From: Curvularia sp. ZM96 | Taxonomy: Eukaryota > Ascomycota > Dothideomycetes > Pleosporales > Pleosporaceae | Reading direction: 5' to 3' | DNA: 64,000 bases | Assembly: GCA_022457065.1 (NCBI GenBank) | Contig: JAJGBQ010000001.1 | Location: 4,216,001-4,280,000, forward strand | Part shown: piece by piece, positions 39,879-51,966 of the stretch | Position numbering within the stretch: position 1 is the stretch's first letter | How the letters are laid out: each line of letters begins with the position of its first letter | The notes under the pieces: generated by a model | Database searches by the model: none | Seen by the model: the letters and a program-made list of their open reading frames with translations, nothing else | What the model was told of the DNA's origin: nothing | Position numbers and translations under genes: made by a program

Positions 39879-42364
39879 ATGGACTCGGCAGAGGAGCGGC
39901 CCACGCTGCAGGACACGCTAAACTTATTACACCAAGGTAGGTATCACTATGCGACGGTGGATTCAACTCAAGACGAGGGCTTACATAGGCTTGCAGCTTC
40001 CACGACTCCGGCAAAGCAGCGTACCATCAAGGTCTCCAGCATAGTTGATGTCATCTGCCGCTATGCCTTAGCAGACGGTCTTGACCAAGATGCTCTTCGA
40101 GACGTTGTACAGCTCGTATCAGTCAAAACGCTCTTGGACCAGACAAGCGTCACTACCTTGATCAAGAATCTGTACCCTGCCCGCCGCATACCACGTGATA
40201 TAGTCATCACTGTTGTTGGGGCTCTTGGGCAGGGCAAGGGAAAGCCATCGCCTGGCACGCAAGACAGTCTCGTGAAGTGGCTGATTATTGTGCATGACAT
40301 CCTGGAAGACCAGAATGTTCTCTCACGTTTGTATAGCGTATTGTTCGGCATGCTCGACATGATCAGCATCAGGTGCGTCACTTGAGTCGGAACTCCGCCG
40401 TGTGCTGTGCTAAGTTTAGCAGAACTTCTTTGTGCCATCTGCTGTCCCTTGTTACCCGTAGAAAGCATGTCAAGCCATTCCGCATTCAGCAGCTGTAGGT
40501 ATACATATCATCTCAAAAGCGGTGGTTATGACATGGTCCACTGACGCCGCTGCAGACTAGAGCTTTCCCGCGGACTGGGCAATGAGCCCGCGCTACAAGG
40601 CCTCCTTCGCGTTTACAAGGATTATTATCCCGATATTATTCTTGGAAGTACTTCTACAAGCCGTAAATCTTTTGCTCCGGTGAGAACCCGCTTCTTGTAC
40701 CACTACAAGTGCAACCCCAACTCTCCCACGCTACTTCTCCGCAGCCCACTGTCGCACTACCGAACATGAACTAACTGTTTTAGCAACCGGATATCGAATG
40801 GAGGTCCAGGATCACTGCAGTCCATGAGGCAAGCAATGCAGTGGACGAGTCGACCGGGGACGTGCAGAACGGCTTCAAGGTGCTACGAAAAGGACCTAAG
40901 GGTAGCAAAAATTCGGCCATCCCGGAAGTGCACACCTACCATGCGACTGAAGTGAGTCGTCCATTCCGATGGAATCTTTGCAAACACTGAATTTTTATGA
41001 CAGAGCTCGGTAACCCTCGAGGGTATCGATAGTGTTGATGACTTTGTTGAGAAACTCGATAGAATAGAACCTCCTGGTCAACTGGTGTCGTTACTTGCAG
41101 ATCCACTTTTACAAAAGTATGTCGATCTAAAACCATCGGAAATCAACACTGCCAGGATTGATATATGGCTTGCCGCCTGTCTAGAGGAGCAACTCGAGGC
41201 CTATCGCCAAGGGGCTGGAGAAGACCAATATCTGGATGAGATTCTCAGTGGTCTGCTGAGATATGCTCATTATACAAAGGTAAGAACAGTGATCACGTTA
41301 GTCCATACGAGGCTAATCGATCGAAGACATTGCATCCCACCGTTCTGTTATTTCTCAGAGAGTACCTGCCAGTATGGAATGGACAGCGCAACCTTGACAC
41401 AATTCTAGGGCTGCTGTCATGTGTTGATATAGTGTCATTTGAGGCGGTTCACGCAACATATCTTTCCACTGTCGAACGAGCCATAGCAGCTCAAGGCATT
41501 TCCGCATACCCAAAACTCATCAACTTCTACACTGCCCTCTTGCAGCACCAGATATCGAGAGAGCTCACAAACACTGCCACTTCTGGCATCGTGGACAACG
41601 AGGTATTGAGCAGTTTGACCACGCATGTAGCCACACTGTTCACGTCGGCCCTCCTTTCGATACCCCCAGAACTCGGCAGCGACGTCGTATCGTCTGTTCT
41701 ATCCTTTTACGAACTTCTCAGCACCTCATCGAAGCCACACGTCGTTCCGATACACCTCCCGCCAATGCATCTCATCTATCTCCTGGCCCAGGAACCTTCG
41801 GTAACGACATTTGCACGCCTTTGTGGTGCCATTGGCGCATACAAACTAGCCTTTGATAAGCATCCAAAGCCAGTCAAGGCCTACTACCCCGTTGAGGTTA
41901 CCGACAAGTTCAATTTCTGCTTGCGGGACATGTACAATCTCGTCTGGGTATCCCGTGCCCTAGTGGCTCAGGATAAGAAATCCCGGGGGATGCTCTGCGA
42001 CGGAATACTCCGCTCTACTCTCAACACATATCTGAAAAATGTCAATCGCGAATACAGCATTGAGACTGCCTTCAATTTGTCCAACAACGCATGGCTGGCA
42101 CCGCTGTCTGCAGCAGCTTGGCGTACGATTGAGCGACAAGTAGCTGAAAAGGAGGGTCTTGATATGAACACTATTCCGCACCGCCGGGGCCCCGTCAGCG
42201 AGAAGAGCCTGGAAAGGATGAAGCGCAATGGCGGCGTCAGCGTTGATTGGGATGGTGCACATGGATACAAGGCACTAGTGCTTCAATGGCTAGATGAGAG
42301 AGGTCTTGGTGGTATTAGAGAACTGATGTTTACTACTGTGATGAACTTGAAGGACGCAGCATAA
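39879..42364 (+). CDS. mis6: inner kinetochore protein CENP-I / Mis6
   Basis: Six exons: 39879-40372, 40423-40494, 40556-40679, 40784-40951, 41004-41279 and 41327-42364 (723 aa). Introns are 50, 61, 104, 52 and 47 nt with GTGCGT, GTAGGT, GTGAGA, GTGAGT and GTAAGA donors. The most diagnostic part is the N-terminal region: I-P-R-D-I-V-I-T-V-V-G-A-L-G-Q-G-K-G-K-P-S then T-Q-x-S-L-V-K-W-L, S-R-L-Y-S-V-L-F-G-M-L-D, and across exons 2-3 R-K-H-V-K-P-F-R-I-Q-Q-L-L-E-L-S-R-G-L-G-N-E-P-A-L. This is the Mis6/CENP-I heat-like helical family. It acts at centromeres in the constitutive centromere-associated network, loading CENP-A and the outer kinetochore. Length fits the family. Confidence 0.92.
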
Positions 42365-43101
42365 GTTTTTAAAGCATTGCGGAATGTTGCTCAAGTCCAC
42401 AAAGCCTTTTTCTCTACTGAGATGATCATGGCGTCTACCGCACACACTGCATTGTAGTACAGTATACACCACCATGTCGGATGGCTTAGTCTTGGTCTCG
42501 AGTGAGGAAGCGATGTGTGAGGATATGAAGGTATCTACGGGCACCAATGTTTACATCAACAAATCTTCACCGTCTAGGCTCTGAGCGAAAATAACAAATA
42601 AAAGCAAAGCCACACTGGGGCCTCGGGCACTAATGGCGGAACGATACAACGACAGCATAGTGCATGGATGTACCTGGCGCACAATGACTCGTACGGGCCG
42701 ACAATGCTGGAGGACGGCTCACGGCGGACATGCATGCTCGTGTATTGTGTTGAAGACGATTGCAAGTCGGCACCACCAGACGCACTCTGAACTGGAGGTG
42801 ACGTTGTTCAGAGGTATCCACTCGAAGCAGAATATTTTTTTCCCTCAAATCTCGTCAAGGATCCAAGACCAGTTGCACAGCTATGACGCGACACGGCACG
42901 CGAAACACGTGCGCCCAAGATTCCTGGGCATTGGCTGATGGCGAGCACAGCTCCCCGCCAGCCAGACCCAGCATCGAGCTCCATGCACACCTTTTTCGCG
43001 GCCGGGGCCTTTCTGTCTTAGTTAACCATTGCTGCTGCATGCCGCGCTTCCTACTGTGACGCGTTTCCTGCACTTCACTTTATTTCTACCTTCGCTTAGC
43101 T
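42365..43101. other. intergenic, Vtc gene promoter
   Basis: 0.74 kb, no gene seen. Short opposing frames near 42630-42940 have no motifs. The last 40 bases before the ATG at 43102 are pyrimidine-rich. Confidence 0.5.
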
Positions 43102-45619
43102 ATGAAGTTCGGAACCACGCTGCGCCGAAGCGTGTATGCGCCATGGAAAGACAAATACATTGACTACGACAAGCTCAAGAAGCTGCTCAAGGACAATGAG
43201 GACGACGACACCTGGACTGCCGACGACGAGAGCGCGTTCGTGGACGAGTTGGCCAATGTTCAGCTAGAAAAAGTGCACAACTTCATCACCGACATCTCGC
43301 AGAAGCTTCGCGACCGCACCTCGGCATGCGAGAAGAAGCTTGAGCCATTGGCTGTGGGAATCCAGCCCGAGAATGCAGACGACTCCAAAGGCGAGGGCTT
43401 GCTGGCCGAGTCCTCCAACGATGCGCCCAAGAAGCCAGAGCTCAGCCAGGAGGATCGACAAAAGTTGTTGAAGGAGGTGCTGCGCGAGCTCGACAGCATC
43501 ACCAAGGAGACGAAGGAGCTGGAGGCTTTCAGTCGCATCAACTTTACCGCCGTCATCAAGGCCACCAAGAAGCACGACAAGCTTCGCGGCAGCTCCTACC
43601 GTTTGCGCCCCTTCATTGACGCCCGCATTGCCCGTCACCCGCTCCATACCGAGGATGCCTCGCCGCTGCTGTACAGACTGTCGGCACTCTACTCGTTCGT
43701 CCGACAGAGCTTGGATGGCAAGCCCAAGGAGGCTTTGTCGTTTAGCGACGATAGCACCGCTGGCGAAACCTTCACCTCTCACAAATGTAAGTCGCATGTG
43801 GGCCAAATGCACGTACAAGCTAACAAAACGCAGTCTGGGTCCACATGGACAACCTCTTCGAAGTCAAGACCGTCATCCTCCGCCGTCTCCCTGTCCTTGT
43901 CTACAACCCCCAGACGTCCAAGATCGCCGAGGGCACCCAGCGCGACCCTACTATCACCTCCATCTACTTCGATAATCCCGACTTTTCGCTGTATACAGAC
44001 AAGGTCAATGGCAAACCAGATGCATCCTCGCTCCGCCTCAGGTGGTACGGACAGCTCAACGAGAAGCCTGAGATTATGTTTGAGAAGAAGGTCATCAAAG
44101 AGGGCAATGCCGCTGAGGAAGTTCGTTTCCCCATCAAGGCCAAATACATCCAGGCTTTCCTTGAGGATAAATACCACATGGAGAAGAGCATTGAGAAGAT
44201 GGAATACAGACCCAACAAGGATCAGCAGAAGCTGGACCGATTCAAGAGCGCTGTCAACGACATTCAGAGCTTTGTGAAAGAACAAAAGCTCCAGCCCATG
44301 CTCCGCGCAAACTACACTCGCACTGCCTTCCAGATCCCTGGCGATGATCGCATCCGCATCTCGCTAGATACAAACCTCGCTCTCATCCGTGAGGACTCAT
44401 TGGATGAGAGCAGGCCATGCCGCGAGCCTGAAGACTGGCACAGGCGCGACATTGACGTTGCGCAGATGGAATACCCGTTCAAGAACCTCAAGAAGGGCGA
44501 GCTCCACAAGTTCCCCTATGCGCTGCTCGAGATCAAGGTTAAGGGCTCACAAAAATACGAGTGGATCGAGGACCTGATGCACTCGCATCTCGTCAAAGAA
44601 TCGCCACGCTTCTCCAAGTTTGTTCACGGTGTCGCGAAGCTGTTTGAGGATAACGTCAACACCTTCCCCTTCTGGCTCAGCGAAGTCGACAACGACATCA
44701 GAAAAGAGCCTGAAAAGGCCTTTGATGACGAGCAAGAAAAGAAGCGTAGGGCTGCGGAAGACGAGTTTGCCGTCGGCTCCCTTTTCGGTACGCGCGCAAG
44801 TCCTAGCTTCCGCCCGTCCATTGCGTCGCCTGTTGGCTCACCTGCTGCTACTCGTTCCGTGCCTAAGAGCGCCAGCGCAGCAGCTCATTCACAGCCTGTT
44901 GTTAGACCTTCACTGCCAGCCATTGGCTCGCACCTCTCCCAGACGGAGTTTAATGCCAACAACAACACTGGTGCGCGCATAGAGGAGGACTCGGACTCTG
45001 ATGATGACGTAGCTGCGGTAGGAAAGACGCAAAGAAGCGGTTTTGCCTCTCTCTTCCCATCATTTTCTACATCCAAGTACGCCCGCCGACAACAGCGCAA
45101 GATCCAATTGCCACCAGGTATCAGAGACCCCGGTGTGTGGATCAAAGACCAAGGTCCTGTCAAGGTCGAGGCCAAGGTCTGGCTTGCGAACCAGCGTACG
45201 TTTATCAAGTGGCAGCACGTTAGCGTCTTGCTTGCTTCCCTCTCGCTCGGTCTCTACAACGCAGCGGGCGAAGGAAACGACATTGCCCGCGCGCTTGCCG
45301 TCGTGTACACCTGTGTTGCTGCCTTCACTCTAGCATGGGGCTACGGCATGTACGTGTACCGTGCTCGTTTGATCCGCGAGCGAAGCGGAAAGGACTTTGA
45401 TGCCATTACCGGGCCTCTAGTCGTCTGTGTGGGCCTTGCAGTAGCGTTGTGTTTGAACTTTGGCTTCAAGGTACGTTGGCTTCCCCGCTTGTGAAACGCC
45501 TGGTAGAAGATAGACTAACGTGAAAATAGTACAACGCTTTGGTCAAGCAACACCATGACCAGACTCATCACCATGCCAACGCTAGCTTTGTGGCTGAGCA
45601 GATGGAACTGAGGATCTAA
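43102..45619 (+). CDS. vacuolar transporter chaperone subunit, Vtc2/Vtc3-like (SPX-VTC-DUF202)
   Basis: Three exons: 43102-43786, 43834-45470 and 45530-45619 (803 aa). Introns are 47 and 59 nt (GTAAGT and GTACGT donors). The SPX domain is residues 1 to about 160 (M-K-F-G-T-T-L, W-K-D-K-Y-I-D-Y-D-K-L-K, then R-I-N-F-T-A-V-I-K-A-T-K-K-H-D-K), which binds inositol pyrophosphates. The central VTC tunnel domain is about 235-550 (L-R-L-R-W-Y-G-Q-L, F-E-K-K-V-I-K, A-L-L-E-I-K-V). A Ser/Glu linker precedes the DUF202 membrane part (about 680-775) with three helices, beginning V-W-L-A-N-Q-R-T-F-I-K-W. The N-terminal V-Y-x-P-W-K pattern points to the regulatory Vtc2/Vtc3 branch rather than catalytic Vtc4. 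The complex makes polyphosphate and moves it into the vacuole. The C-terminus is His-rich. Confidence 0.92.
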
Positions 45620-48467
45620 GTTCACCATCGGTTCGCTGTAAGTATTTCGTTGAAGCGTTCATTTGATCTAGTAATGGAATGAGGTTGTCACGTCTGCGTG
45701 AGAGAAAAGAGAGAAGAAAAGGGGGGTTCAAGAGCATCTGTTCGTCTTTTCCGCTCGTTGGTTGCACTGGGATGAAGAGAGCATGGCGAAAGTCACAGTC
45801 ACTGTATTATCACTATCCGCGTCTTGTATTGTTTGTTGTGTTGCATCGGTGGGAATGGAATATGGAGTCACACATTGAAACAACTTGCTCGTAGTACTAC
45901 GCTGCACACAATGAATGATTCGATGAAATGCTTGCGTAAGCAGGAAAAGGGGAAGAAAATGGTGCAGAAAAATCATGTTGTTGCTTTTCTTTCCCTATCT
46001 TGACGCGTTTCAGGGGCTATGGGGAAGCAGGCAAAACAGGTACACAGATTTTCCCTTTGCTTGTTACACGCGCGTTGTGTTGTGTTGTGAGCCTGATGAC
46101 ACGGTAAAGCAAGGAAGGGGCAGAAACGGGTGTTTTGGTTACACGGCGGAGTCGTACAAGGTATCTGGTCTGGTCTGGTCTGAGGAGGAGTGGGGTGTTC
46201 GAGGGACTTTTTGTATTTTTTAAGGGAAAATAAATGTGTCAAAGATGTGCTACTATGATCGATGTGAAGTGTCTTAGATTAGGGAGTACGAGATGGTGTC
46301 TTTGTGTGTGTGTGTGTATGGTCTGTTCTAAGGGATGATTTTTCTAGAAGAGGATCTAATGTTGAATCGCTCGGGTGTTTACGAGTATGTTCATTTCTGT
46401 GTTTTGTTTGTCCGCTCGGATGTTGGTTAGGGGGTCAATGTCGCGAAGAAGTAAACATGGTTGTTTGGGAGTCGGAGTCTTTTCTTCTTTTTTGGTCTGC
46501 CATGGAGCAAGGCTTTTGGTTCACTTAGCTAGCCTTGTGAGCATCGTGTTTTAGTATAAATGCAAGTACGACTGCCATGTATTCGACTGACTCCTCTTGT
46601 TGTACAGTCTTACTCGATGCTTCAATTCAGATGGCATGTTCTGTATCACAATACATCCAGACGCACCGAGCTACTTTATTACTACGCGGGAGTTAAGGAG
46701 AACCTAGCATAAAGAACAGTTGAAGAAGGGGTGCGGGAACGGATACTCAGTTGGCGTGCTGCTAGCTTAGCGGCTAGTCCATGGCAATACGGCGAGTGTG
46801 GTACGGGTACTGTCCTGCATACTAAGCTCACCAAGCTTCACTGAGTCTAGTGATTCCGAAGTCTCTGTACTCTCTTCCCTTCGATTCAGCAATGTCCTCA
46901 TAACTGACGTTCTGCAATGTAAGCGCATCGAGAGTACAAAAGGAGCTGAGTAACGGTAGCCGACGCTAGGGTTCACAGTAACCCGGAAGAGGGTGACGTT
47001 TGAAACGGGGCTGCACGGCCCTCGAGTGCGATGCGGGAAAGTAACAGTAACGTTCAATGTGCCGCTCCCGACCTCGCAATCTTGGCAACCCACTTTGAAT
47101 ACCGCTCAACGGTTTTGCTGGTCACCGTGACGTTGCTATGGCTGGACAGGGTACGGATTTGAGCTGTGCCAATCTCTTGTCCGTTGTTACAGATAATCGA
47201 TTGATCCATGGCAGCAGTTCTGGCCTCAAAACCTGATCTAATGGAGAGATTCCGGCACGCAATTCTACCGGTTACCGCTGCTTAGGGCGGAGGTAAAGTA
47301 AGGCAAAAAAGAACAAGCAGGGATGTTGATGGTGCTCCAGGGGCGCATGATGATGCTAATCAACCGCCATCTGCAAACTGGGTCCCGATCTGCCTTGGAC
47401 GTACGGAGTACTCTAGAGGGCCATGCAGGAACGGGATGCAGCGACGGCGGCTGGCTGCTTGCTTGCTGGGCGTGATAGCTGAGGCGGAGAAGGAGATGAC
47501 TGGCGTTGAGCTGGTCGGACAGCAGCGTGCAGCGTCGAGCGTGACGAGCACACAGTCGTGTGATGCAGCGTCCCAAGAGCGGACGGTGTGGGCACGACGA
47601 TCTCCAGGCACAGGCCCGCCAAGCTGCCATTTCCGACTCAACTATACCCACCCTCGCCGACCGACGCGTGCGCTTGGACATCGACTGCAAACTGCTGCGG
47701 CCATGGGCTTTGAAACACTTTGAACTCTCCCATCTTGGTGACCAGAGGCCCGGTCGAGACTGCATCTTTTTATATATCTGTTAATCTATGCTGAAACGGC
47801 TGACAATCTACTCGTTATAGTTTGGCCGCTCGACTCTATGTGTAATATGGAGCCAACCGACATTTTGCCTGCATATATGCTGTGGGGCCTGGCTTGATTG
47901 CGGCTCTGTACGGCCCCCTAGCTGTGATTGCTTCCCAGATCCCAGGCCCGGTGCCCACTGCCTTGCATTCCTGCAGCATGCATGTGAGTGTGATTGGTGT
48001 TACGACGGTAAACGCACATCTGCATTAGGCTTGTGGGTTAGTGCTCTGTCGCTCAAACCGGCCCAGGGCCATGTGCTAGTCTGTTGGAATGCGTACACGG
48101 GCGGGTCTTGGGTGCGTCACTCTTGTATACCACCAGCCTCCTAGTGGCGTGTGCCGGCGACTCTTAAGAAACCTGAAGCCCAGCAGTTCGCCTCGTCTTT
48201 ACTGACCCATTTCCTCAGGCCGCCATCTACCTCCCCTACTGGCTTTCAGGGTCCAACAGATGCACAGCCCAGAGTAAAATTGCGGTTCGTTTGCACCAGC
48301 ACGTGGTGCTACTACTACTACTCTTGCCGTATCTGACGACGGAGCCTACCTATTCGACCTCAACCTAAACACGCTCGCTACCGCCAATCGGCAGGTCCAC
48401 TCTTTTGTCGGTTCATTGTAGCCCATCCTCGGAAAAGCTATCCTGGCAAGGCTACGCAGCTCTACCT
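45620..48467. other. long intergenic region
   Basis: 2.85 kb, the largest gap. It contains a TG microsatellite near 46301-46317 and T-rich runs. Frames at 46767-47093 and 47265-47765 (minus) have no recognisable motif, and the second is mirrored by frames on the other strand. The final kilobase holds the promoter of the S41 peptidase gene. Confidence 0.45.
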
Positions 48468-50735
48468 ATGAAGTCCCTCGTCCCCGCCCTTGCGGGCTTG
48501 ACTACGCTGGCTGCCGCCTCTCCCGTAGTACCCACCCGTACTCAGCACATCCACCTTCAAGGTCGCCAGGCCAATGGCACTACTTCGGCTCCCTGCGCCA
48601 AGGTCTCCGAGTATGTCTACGGTGATGGTACGGCTCCATACAAGCAAAAGGTTCCTGCTCAAATGGCATGGGATTGCATAAACGACGTTCCCTTCAACGC
48701 TACTTCGGCCAAGCAGCTCATCGAGGCGATCCGGCCCTACATCGACTGGCAGAGCACCCTCGAAGTACTCAAGAACCCCCCTGCCGAGTACGCCGAGAAA
48801 GTTCAGCCTCCCGTCGACATTATCGGAGGCCTCGACCAAATCGATGCCGACATCGATGCAGGTAACTTCAAGAACGAGTACGACTTTGGTTGGACTCTCT
48901 ATACCCTCATCCAGTCCGCCCACGATGGCCACTTTGCATTCGTTCCGGATTCAGTAGGTGCCATTTTCAATTGGGGTCGGCCAATTCCTCTGGTCTCTGT
49001 TTCCGAGGACGGAGAGCAGCTACCAGCCGTCTTCGCTTACCCCGATGTTCTCGGCATGCAATTCAAAAACATCTCCTACACGCCTTCTCCTGTCGTTCAG
49101 ATTGACGGCAAGGACGCAACAGAGTTCCTAGAGGAACTCAGCCAGTACGGTCAGCTCCAGGACCGTGACGCACTCTACAACAATATGTTCTACGAGCTTT
49201 CCCAAATCAGTCTCGGCACCATGGGTACTGGTACCGGCATGTTCACAGGAGGCGGTCGTGGACGATGGGTTTACCCTGGGGCCAATACGACGCTGACCTT
49301 TGCCAACGGCTCTAGCTACACAATGGAAAACTACGCTCGCCCAAGCATCCCGTTCCGCAACATTGCAACAGGCAAAGACCTAGCCGAGAAGTGGTTCACT
49401 TTTGCTGACACGGGTAACATGCAAGCTGCAGCAGAACCAGAACCGGAATCCGATACATCCTTTGTCAAGGCGGCGGCTGCCACCTCGCCTGGCTTTCCCA
49501 CCCCGGTTGCAGCTGGACCCATGAACCTGATCAACGGGTTTTACATCGACGCTTCTGGGTATGAGGATGTTGCGGTGTTGCAGGTGCCCAACTTCGTCGG
49601 CTCCAGCAGCGCCGAAATCCCCTTCCAGCGATTGACCCGGGACTTCCTCGACAAGGCCCTCGCAGACGGAAAGACGAAGCTGGTCGTAGATTTGCAGGGA
49701 AACGGCGGCGGGACCGTTATGCAAGGGTACGATATGTTCCAGCAGCTGTTCCCTAACATCGAGCCGCTTGGCACGAACCGCCTCCGCGCGCACGAGGCGG
49801 TTGATCTCATAGGCCAGGCGTTTAGCAAGTTTGGCTCGCAGTTCCCAAGGGCTTTCGGCACCAACAGCACCATCAGCTTTGCCCAGGCCTCGTACTTTGA
49901 TTATCACACTGACATAAAGGCGGATGGTACTCCTTTCTCCTCCTGGGATGAGAAGTTGGGGCCTCACGAGGTCAATGGAGGACTTTACACTACCGAGTCG
50001 CGATGGAATCTCTCTGACGTCTATGTCCCTTACACGTCGGGAGGTATTAGTGTGACTGGATACGGCCCTCTCGCCAACGTTAGCCGGACGCCCAAGTTTC
50101 CTGCTGAGAACATTGTCCTCGTGACAGACGGCTATTGCGCATCGACTTGCACCATCTTCAGCGAACTCATGACGCACTTGGCGGGTGTCAAGACCATCGC
50201 TATGGGTGGTCGTAGCAACAAGAACCCCATACAGGCCGTGGGTGGCACCAAGGGCGTCAACAGCTACCAGTATGGGTTCATACAACAGACAGCACAGTAT
50301 GCTGTCAGGTTTGACCGCTCACTCAATGACTCCATCTTGAGGCAAGACTACTACCGCGACATCGTCTTCGCACGCAGCGAGGGCACAGGTGTGAACTCCC
50401 GAGACGGACTTCGTGCAAATGACACCTCTGGCGTGCCATTGCAATTTATCTACGAGGAAGCCGACTGCCGCCTGTACTATACTCCGGAGATGACGGTTGA
50501 TATTACTGCTGTATGGCAGGCAGCAGCTGACGCACAATGGGGCGACAAGAAGTGTGTAGGCGGCGGCAACTACGGCGACGACGAGAAACGTGCCGTCTCC
50601 AAGGTCACAACCAAGCTGAGTCCAAAGAAGTGGGTTCAAGTCGCAAACTCGGCGGTCCATGCACAGGCTTTCGAGGACTCCTTTGAGCTTGAGACTGAAT
50701 GCAAACTCAAGGGAGACGGTTTCATGGAGCCGTAG
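48468..50735 (+). CDS. secreted S41-family (CPAF-type) serine peptidase
   Basis: Intronless, 755 aa from the ATG at 48468. An in-frame ATG 21 codons earlier would put charged residues before the signal peptide and is not preferred. Residues 1 to about 18 are a signal peptide (S-L-V-P-A-L-A-G-L-T-T-L-A-A-A). A His is placed at S-A-H-D-G-H-F (152/155). The nucleophile is Ser559 in D-G-Y-C-A-S-T-C, in the L-V-T-D-G-x-C-x-S pattern, after the S41 core strand L-V-V-D-L-Q-G-N-G-G-G. Many N-glycosylation sites fit secretion. This family is common in filamentous fungi and resembles chlamydial CPAF peptidases; fungal substrates are unknown. Unusually, the long gene has no intron. Confidence 0.85.
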   Translation: MKSLVPALAGLTTLAAASPVVPTRTQHIHLQGRQANGTTSAPCAKVSEYVYGDGTAPYKQKVPAQMAWDCINDVPFNATSAKQLIEAIRPYIDWQSTLEVLKNPPAEYAEKVQPPVDIIGGLDQIDADIDAGNFKNEYDFGWTLYTLIQSAHDGHFAFVPDSVGAIFNWGRPIPLVSVSEDGEQLPAVFAYPDVLGMQFKNISYTPSPVVQIDGKDATEFLEELSQYGQLQDRDALYNNMFYELSQISLGTMGTGTGMFTGGGRGRWVYPGANTTLTFANGSSYTMENYARPSIPFRNIATGKDLAEKWFTFADTGNMQAAAEPEPESDTSFVKAAAATSPGFPTPVAAGPMNLINGFYIDASGYEDVAVLQVPNFVGSSSAEIPFQRLTRDFLDKALADGKTKLVVDLQGNGGGTVMQGYDMFQQLFPNIEPLGTNRLRAHEAVDLIGQAFSKFGSQFPRAFGTNSTISFAQASYFDYHTDIKADGTPFSSWDEKLGPHEVNGGLYTTESRWNLSDVYVPYTSGGISVTGYGPLANVSRTPKFPAENIVLVTDGYCASTCTIFSELMTHLAGVKTIAMGGRSNKNPIQAVGGTKGVNSYQYGFIQQTAQYAVRFDRSLNDSILRQDYYRDIVFARSEGTGVNSRDGLRANDTSGVPLQFIYEEADCRLYYTPEMTVDITAVWQAAADAQWGDKKCVGGGNYGDDEKRAVSKVTTKLSPKKWVQVANSAVHAQAFEDSFELETECKLKGDGFMEP

Positions 50736-51966
50736 GTTGTGAAATGGTGCCGACAGGACGAGGTGAACTTTCCAACACGGGTTTGTTCTAGCCGAACGGG
50801 GCAGGCATCCATGGCGCATGCCGAGTGTCCTCGGGTCCTAATACATAATGTTCACGAACATGCCATAGCTGTAGATATTTCTTAATAGGCACTGCGGTGT
50901 AATCGATACCCTATAACCTCCACAGTTATTTCCTTGAATGTGCTCGTCGGTGTTGATGCAGGTAACAAGCGTGATGTGTGTGATTTTAGACCAGTCGAGA
51001 AATATGAATCTAGACTGTGCTGGTAAGCTTGAGATAATGAAAAGGAACTAACGAGCAGTCTTTACAAGAAATAGTGTGGTGGCTCAGTCTACCGGGAGAA
51101 GACTTTGGAGACAAGCCCAACTACCATGTAAGGGTGGTCAGCAACTTGGTTGTATCTTAACCGGAGCTGTTTCAAGGTGTCGGATGGTCTACTCTATGAA
51201 AAGCCGAGCCCGACAAAGCCCTCCACATGTTAACGCAAGATAAGCGTCATTCGCCTGGCCACAGCATCTCGGCAGCCCTAGAATCAGACAAAGGCTTCGC
51301 GAACCACGGCACGTCTTCCAATAGCGGCCAAGGCGATGGAAAAATCGCCACTCTGGAGTCCTGGGCCCTTGCGCACTGCCGCGATGCTGTGGCCCGTGCA
51401 AGGTTCGCTACCCGAGATTACCCGACCTAAAAATGGCGGACCCTGGGTGGCTGCTCGCGAAAAGGAGAAGTGTAGGAAACTTGGGCTGCAAAAGGTATCT
51501 GGACACTTGTACACCCCCACAGTGGATTTTGAGTGTTGAATCAAGGAGTGCGGATGCGTCTAGGAGGCAATTCCGTCAAACCATGTCCGCTGGCTAGCTG
51601 CCACGGCAACGCCTCTGGTATGCCTCAGAAATTTAAAACTCTACCGGATCAAAAAAAGACGGTGACAAAAGTCCGGCCACGTAAACGCATGCCGAAGCAG
51701 CAAGATTGGAGAAAAAGAGAGCACTAGATCGAGTGAAGCCTTTGACAAAGTACTTTTTTCCCCAGCCCGCAAATCCGAGGTGTAGATGTGGAAGCGCTCG
51801 GGACAGCGGGTGTGGACACTAGCACGTGATTGGCCTAGCGTGGCTTAGCGCAGCTGGCAGAATTTGTCGCAGCTTTCGCTACAAATACACCTGTCTTCCC
51901 TTAACGCAGCGCCAGCCTCTGCAACTTCACCTTCTTCACCCAATCTCCCCTCTGCACGTCGTCAAG
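50736..51966. other. intergenic, carrier gene promoter
   Basis: 1.23 kb; short opposing frames around 51189-51540 only. The last 150 bases before 51967 are C/T-rich, as expected of the leader of a highly expressed gene. Confidence 0.5.

Noticed and set aside
43264..43818. 184-codon minus-strand frame opposite the Vtc gene
   Set aside because: Antisense shadow of the SPX-coding exon.
47265..47765. 166-codon minus-strand frame
   Set aside because: Mirrored by plus-strand frames of similar length and without motif; treated as chance.
49380..50285. 301-codon minus-strand frame opposite the S41 peptidase
   Set aside because: Antisense shadow; the plus-strand peptidase has signal peptide and catalytic motifs.
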